DNA from: Aldehydirespirator sp965220645
Lineage (GTDB): Bacteria; Actinomycetota; Acidimicrobiia; Acidimicrobiales; Aldehydirespiratoraceae
DNA length: 64,000 nt
Assembly: GCA_965220645.1 (NCBI GenBank)
Contig: OZ244836.1
Coordinates: forward strand, 2,108,001 to 2,172,000
Direction of reading: 5' to 3'
Under the pieces are notes generated by a model, which saw nothing but the letters and a program-made list of their open reading frames with translations, searched no databases and was not told the origin of the DNA. A program made the translations under genes and the position numbers. Positions 59,921-64,000 of the stretch are shown here, piece by piece; the first letter of the stretch is position 1; every line of letters starts with the position of its first letter.

Positions 59921-61627
59921 ATGGGTTCGACGGATGCTGAGCATTCACTAACTGAGTTGGCGCGAGCGGATATCTCACGTCGCGCCTTCATGAGGCGCGC
60001 GGCGCTGTTGGGGATTGGTGCGGCCACTGCTGGCCAGATCCTTGCTGCGTGTGGCGATGACGACGCCACAACGGACGCCCCGGCGGAAGCACCTACCACA
60101 ACGGCTGCGCCGGACACCGCCCCGCCCGAGGCGCCCGAGCCAAGCGGGCCCAAGGTCGGTGGGACGTTCCGCGAGGGCTACGACCGAGACCTGACAGGGC
60201 CTGACACAGTCTCCAGCGCGTGGGCCGACCCGACCTTCAACGCCTTCCACGAGGCGGTGGCAATCCGCAACCCAGAGGGCGCCCTGGTTCCCATGCTGGC
60301 CTCGGCGTTCGTCAGCAGCGACACCGGCTGGGAGTTCACCCTGCGCGACGGCCTCAAGTTCCACCACGGCGGTGATGTCACGCCGGAGGTCATTGTCGAG
60401 AACTTCAACCTGTTCCGGGATCCTGCTACTGGCGTCAACGCCGTCTTCTGGGCTCCGATCACAGATGTCACCAGCGAAGGAGACGTCATCCGGTGCCACA
60501 CAGATGGTCCGTTCGCGGCCTTCCAGGAGACCGTGAGCACCGAGTACTCCTATATTCTCAATACTGCGACCCGTGAGGAGAATGGCGATCAGTACGGGGC
60601 AGCCATTGTCGATGGAACCGGCCCGTTCAGGATGGCATCGTTCGATACAAGGCAGGGGGCCGTCGGTGAGCGTTGGGATGACTATCCCGGGTCCGTCGTC
60701 CCGTTCTTTGAGAACAAGGGCACGGCATATCTGGATGCGGTCGAATTGATTCCGATTACGGAGTCAGCCCAGAGACGCAATGAGATCGAAACCGGCAACG
60801 TTGATGCGATCAAGAACCCGCCGCCACAAGATGTCGAAGCGCTCAGCAACAACGAGGACTTGGTTGTACAAGAGTTCCAGGAACTCTCAAACTTCTTCCT
60901 CAGCTTGAACATCGGAGCCACACAGCACGGGTTCGATGACCTCCGCGTGCGGCAGGCGATCAGCCACGCGATCGATCGCGAGGGCATTGTCACTGCGGTA
61001 TTGCGCGGTCGAGCTGTTGCCACCTACGGGCCATTCTGGCCTGCCTACAAGTGGTACAACCCCGACGTTGAGAACTTCAACCAATTCGACGTGGACAAGG
61101 CACGCTCGCTCCTGGATGACGCAGGCTGGGTGTCCTCCGGCGGTGGCATCCGCGAGAAGGACGGCGCCCAGCTCTCGTTCCCCATGCTGCACCTGTCGGA
61201 GGCGACCGAGAATGCCGTGATGGAGGCGATCGTAGAGATGCTGAAGGAGGTCGGCGTCGACATGCAGAACACCGATGAAGAAGCCTCCGCCTACTGGCCG
61301 CAGATAAACCTCGAGCTTGCCTCGTTCAGCCTCAAGGGACTGTGGTCGAGCGCTCCTGACCTGTCCGCGTACTTCTTCAACAACCTTCAGCCTGCAGGCG
61401 CCGCGGCGGGCGCATCGGCGTCGTATGTCCAGTGGCAGGTCGCCGGCGACGAAGAGAGCCTGCGCGCCGCGGCCATGCAGATGCAGGCAGTGGTCGCGGA
61501 GGAGCTGCCGTTCATCCCGATCTACACCCCGAACACCGTCTGGGTGAACCACAAAGATGTGGTCGGCTGGCAGCCGAATCAGGTCAACTTGTACCCCTTC
61601 TACAACGATGTCTGGATGAACCGCTAG
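59921..61627 (+). CDS. Tat-exported family 5 solute-binding lipoprotein
   Basis: A 568-residue binding protein of a peptide/opine/nickel-type importer. The N-terminus has a twin-arginine signal (SRRAFMRRAALL, about 19-30) ending in the lipobox LAAC with Cys44, then a Thr/Pro/Ala stalk. The SBP_bac_5 body includes FTLRDGLKFHHGGDVTPEVI, GFDDLRVRQAISHAIDREGI and LPFIPIYTPNTVWVNHKDV. It captures the substrate outside the membrane for the permeases that follow. Its own promoter lies upstream. Confidence 0.92.
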   Translation: MGSTDAEHSLTELARADISRRAFMRRAALLGIGAATAGQILAACGDDDATTDAPAEAPTTTAAPDTAPPEAPEPSGPKVGGTFREGYDRDLTGPDTVSSAWADPTFNAFHEAVAIRNPEGALVPMLASAFVSSDTGWEFTLRDGLKFHHGGDVTPEVIVENFNLFRDPATGVNAVFWAPITDVTSEGDVIRCHTDGPFAAFQETVSTEYSYILNTATREENGDQYGAAIVDGTGPFRMASFDTRQGAVGERWDDYPGSVVPFFENKGTAYLDAVELIPITESAQRRNEIETGNVDAIKNPPPQDVEALSNNEDLVVQEFQELSNFFLSLNIGATQHGFDDLRVRQAISHAIDREGIVTAVLRGRAVATYGPFWPAYKWYNPDVENFNQFDVDKARSLLDDAGWVSSGGGIREKDGAQLSFPMLHLSEATENAVMEAIVEMLKEVGVDMQNTDEEASAYWPQINLELASFSLKGLWSSAPDLSAYFFNNLQPAGAAAGASASYVQWQVAGDEESLRAAAMQMQAVVAEELPFIPIYTPNTVWVNHKDVVGWQPNQVNLYPFYNDVWMNR

Positions 61628-61652
61628 CCGCGCTCGACCGTTCGGGACTCCT

Positions 61653-61665
61653 CGGGCCCAGCCCG
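61653..61665 (+). promoter_or_regulatory. hairpin between binding-protein and permease genes
   Basis: CGGGC-CCA-GCCCG, a tight GC stem in the 75-base gap. Stems here usually stabilise the binding-protein message and lower permease expression; that role is inferred. Confidence 0.4.
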
Positions 61666-61702
61666 GGGCGGAGGGTTCGGCCCAAGACAAGCCGGAGCAC
61701 AC

Positions 61703-62638
61703 GTGCAGTACGTGGTCCAACGTATCGCTCACGCTGTGGGTGTCATCTTCCTGGTCTCGATAGTGACGTTCCTGGCGCTGCGCACGACGCCCGGGAATGT
61801 CATCACGTCGCTGTTCAATCCCATCACCGTGGGAGAAGAGGCGGTCGAGCAGGCCATCGCCGATCTGGGGCTCGACGACCCGTTGTGGGAACAGTACTGG
61901 GACTACATATCCGACGTGCTCCGAGGTGACCTCGGCTTCTCGATAGTCCGCGGCAAGGATGTCATCGACTTGGTGGGTAGCGCCATCGGCTACACGCTCA
62001 TGCTGGCAGCGGCAGCCTTTGTCGTGGCGTTCGGCATCGGTGCACCGGTCGGTGTGGTCTCCGCGCTGAATGCTGGCAAATTGCTGGACCGCGTCATCCG
62101 GGCCTTCATCAGCGTCTTCCAGGCGGTTCCCAACTTCGTTCTCGCCCTGCTCGCGGTACTCGTCTTCGGGGTGCGACTCGACTGGCTGCCGGTGTCCGGC
62201 GCCGACGGACCTCTACATCTTGTGTTGCCGACCCTCGTTCTCGCCGCCGAACCCGGCGCGCTAACGGCCCGAGTCAGTCGCACTGCCGTGCTGGAACAGC
62301 TCTCGTCGGACTTCACGCGGACGCTTCGGGCTCGTGGCGTAGCGATATGGCGGATTCATTGGGTCCACGTGCTGCGGAACTCCTTGTCACCCGTCATCTC
62401 GCTCGGCGGCGTCCAGGTTCGAAGCCTGTTGGGCTACACCCTCATCGTCGAGGTGATCTTCCGCTGGCCTGGACTCGGATCCGAGCTCGTCGGCAGCGTG
62501 CTCAACCGCGACTACCCAGTGGCGCAGTCCTTGACGCTGCTGCTGGCGGCCGTCGTTGTCGGGTCCAGCGTGCTGGCCGACCTGCTGCACCGGTGGGCCG
62601 ATCCGCGAGTCCGGTTGGCCGGCTCGGAGGCGGAGTGA
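61703..62638 (+). CDS. ABC importer permease, DppB type
   Basis: A 311-residue inner-membrane protein with about six helices. The N-terminus (YVVQRIAHAVGVIFLVSIVTF) and TTPGNV are typical of DppB/OppB. The cytoplasmic EAA loop that contacts the ATPase is near LRARGVAIWRIHWVHVLRNSL. It starts with GTG and forms a heterodimer with the next gene product. Confidence 0.92.
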   Translation: MQYVVQRIAHAVGVIFLVSIVTFLALRTTPGNVITSLFNPITVGEEAVEQAIADLGLDDPLWEQYWDYISDVLRGDLGFSIVRGKDVIDLVGSAIGYTLMLAAAAFVVAFGIGAPVGVVSALNAGKLLDRVIRAFISVFQAVPNFVLALLAVLVFGVRLDWLPVSGADGPLHLVLPTLVLAAEPGALTARVSRTAVLEQLSSDFTRTLRARGVAIWRIHWVHVLRNSLSPVISLGGVQVRSLLGYTLIVEVIFRWPGLGSELVGSVLNRDYPVAQSLTLLLAAVVVGSSVLADLLHRWADPRVRLAGSEAE

Positions 62639-62654
62639 TCGCGGGGGCGCAGCG

Positions 62655-63515
62655 ATGCTGACGACGACGGAGTCGAGACACACTCCAAAGTGGCGGTCCG
62701 GGCGATTTCTAGCCGTGGCGCTCGGTGTGTATGCAGCCGCCGCTCTGGTCGGGCTGGTCACCCCGATCGTTCCGCCGCTGGAGCGGCTGGTCAACGAGCA
62801 GAACCTGGCCGACTTCCTCCTACCGCCGCTCTCTGAGGGCTACCCGTTCGGAACTGATGAGTTGGGCCGGGACTTCATGTGGCGGCTCATCGGTGGCCTC
62901 GGCGTCTCGATGAGCGTTGGCGTGGTGGCGGCCGTGCTGTCCATCGTTCTCGGACTTGTGCTGGGCATTGTCGGCGGGTTCTTCAGGCGAACTGCGGGCG
63001 TGTCGGTCGCGGTGGTGGTCGACGTCACATGGGCGTTCCCGGAGATATTGCTGGCCATCATGCTGGCCGGATGGCTCGGTCCGGGTCTTCGCGCGGTAGT
63101 CTTGGCCGTAGCTCTCACAGGGTGGGCGAGCTTTGCAAAGATCGTTCGCGGGGAGGTGCTGTCGCTGCGCGAGCGAGACTTCGTGGCGGCGTCGAGGGTT
63201 CTCGGGATGTCGAAGCTACGCATCAGCCTCCGCCACCTGGTGCCGAACCTGGTGCCGGTCATGATGGTGATGACCGTGTTCTTCATGGCGGCAGCCATCA
63301 TCGCGGAGGCTGGGCTGTCGTTCCTTGGCCTTGGCGCACAGCCGCCGACGCCGAGCCTCGGTCTGATCCTGGCGCGGGGCCGCGATTCTCTCCACGAAGC
63401 GTGGTGGCTCGTAGTCTTGGCCAGCGTGTTGCTTGGAGGGCTGGTCATGCTTCTCAACGCGGCCAGCGACTATCTCCGCGACCGGCTAGATCCCGCCAAC
63501 GCCGAACGTCAATAG
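62655..63515 (+). CDS. ABC importer permease, DppC type
   Basis: A 286-residue permease with about six helices. Conserved features are YPFGTDELGRDFMWRLIGG near the start and the EAA loop AASRVLGMSKLRISLRHLVP, then AGLSFLGLGAQPPTPSLGL. The start is ATG 62655, 16 bases after the DppB-type stop. The substrate class (peptide, opine, nickel or another small solute) cannot be settled from sequence. Confidence 0.92.
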   Translation: MLTTTESRHTPKWRSGRFLAVALGVYAAAALVGLVTPIVPPLERLVNEQNLADFLLPPLSEGYPFGTDELGRDFMWRLIGGLGVSMSVGVVAAVLSIVLGLVLGIVGGFFRRTAGVSVAVVVDVTWAFPEILLAIMLAGWLGPGLRAVVLAVALTGWASFAKIVRGEVLSLRERDFVAASRVLGMSKLRISLRHLVPNLVPVMMVMTVFFMAAAIIAEAGLSFLGLGAQPPTPSLGLILARGRDSLHEAWWLVVLASVLLGGLVMLLNAASDYLRDRLDPANAERQ

Positions 63516-63526
63516 AACACCGACAG

Positions 63527-64000
63527 ATGCCCCTCCAATCGATCCCGAACACAGCAGCCGTGGCTTCCGACACATCAACCCTTGAGCTCCAGCAGGTCTC
63601 CATCTCGGCGCGTTTCGCCCGCGGCCTGCGCCCGCTGACGACTGGCGTTGACCTTCGGATCGATCAGGGGGAGATCGTGGGCTTGGTCGGGGAAAGCGGC
63701 TCCGGAAAGACCATCACTGCCCTGTCGTGCATGGGGCTTCTTCCCGGCGGTCTCGAACGCGTGAGCGGGCGCGTCTTCTTGGCTGGACGCGACATGACGG
63801 AGGCTTCCGAGCGCGAATGGAACCGCGTACGCGGTCCCAATGTGGCCATGATCTTTCAGGATCCGATGACGAGCCTCGATCCCTGCTTCAGCGTCGGGAA
63901 GCAGATTGTCGAAGCGGTGCGGGCACACCGCGATGTCTCCAGGCAAGCCGCTCGCAAGATGGCGATCGAGGTGATGGGCGAGGCCGGGATACCCGAGCCG
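63527..64000 (+). CDS. ABC importer ATPase, DppD type, cut by the window edge
   Basis: Starts at ATG 63527, 11 bases after the DppC-type stop, and remains open at base 64000, so only the first 158 residues are visible. Walker A is GESGSGKT (55-62) and the Q-loop is IFQDPMTSLDP (Gln111), both typical of oligopeptide/nickel importer ATPases. The signature and Walker B motifs lie beyond the window. A DppF partner gene is expected next. Confidence 0.92.
   Translation, partial: MPLQSIPNTAAVASDTSTLELQQVSISARFARGLRPLTTGVDLRIDQGEIVGLVGESGSGKTITALSCMGLLPGGLERVSGRVFLAGRDMTEASEREWNRVRGPNVAMIFQDPMTSLDPCFSVGKQIVEAVRAHRDVSRQAARKMAIEVMGEAGIPEP

Overview
The window is high-GC DNA (roughly two-thirds G+C, with a few clearly lower-GC patches) with many GTG starts, one-base stop/start overlaps and F420-type oxidoreductases. 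The order comEA-comEC-holA-rpsT(rev)-lepA-hrcA-dnaJ-rsmE and the SLH-repeat and FG-GAP surface proteins point to an actinobacterium, most likely an uncultured, possibly marine or host-associated member of the Acidimicrobiia. That assignment is inference from gene content only.

Layout. 1-1.6 kb: end of an ectoine-degradation-like pair (M24 hydrolase and EutA-like racemase-fold protein). 1.7-6.3 kb: two ABC exporters facing each other, the first with a frameshifted ATPase. 6.4-9.4 kb: a 1000-residue lipoprotein with a duplicated sensor-like body. 9.6-11.3 kb: an intact IS481-type element with a 14-bp target duplication, sitting against the left attachment site of an 8.4-kb island (11308-19671). 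The island entered the 3' end of tRNA-Ala(GGC) with its own tyrosine integrase. Its cargo looks defensive: a HipA remnant, a Fic protein, a metallophosphoesterase, a SLATT/RipA-like membrane protein, two ThsB-like TIR proteins with a small unknown partner, and a membrane transporter-like protein.

19.7-39 kb is mostly housekeeping: SLH-repeat protein, LLM oxidoreductase, CnoX-like thioredoxin, ComEA/ComEC, DNA polymerase III delta, S20, LepA, HrcA, DnaJ, a structured 69-bp tandem repeat, RsmE, a membrane pseudokinase with a small exported partner, a DUF512 radical-SAM-like protein, Der, a SpoIIE-type phosphatase, a zinc-ribbon membrane protein, tRNA-Pro(GGG) and a LOG-family protein. 39.3-50.7 kb: a 2038-residue alpha-2-macroglobulin-like lipoprotein that lacks the thioester. 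A 1.1-kb copy of its 3' end reappears 5240 bp downstream, bracketing an IS481 remnant and an acetoin-dehydrogenase-type operon (acoX, acoA, acoB, lone lipoyl domain). 50.8-53.4 kb: CobW-type GTPase and YtcJ-type amidohydrolase. 53.5-55.3 kb: an FG-GAP lipoprotein. 55.4 kb to the end: a catabolic and uptake cluster (EthD protein, aminotransferase, SDR, then a peptide/opine-type ABC importer running off the window).

The strongest candidate for new biology is the SLATT-like membrane protein facing a coupled operon of two TIR paralogues plus a small unknown protein (14783-16492): it has the pieces of a signal-and-effector antiphage system in an arrangement I do not recognise. Next are the thioester-less macroglobulin with its duplicated tail, the pseudokinase operon, the structured repeat between dnaJ and rsmE, and an importer with two binding proteins of which one has no export signal.
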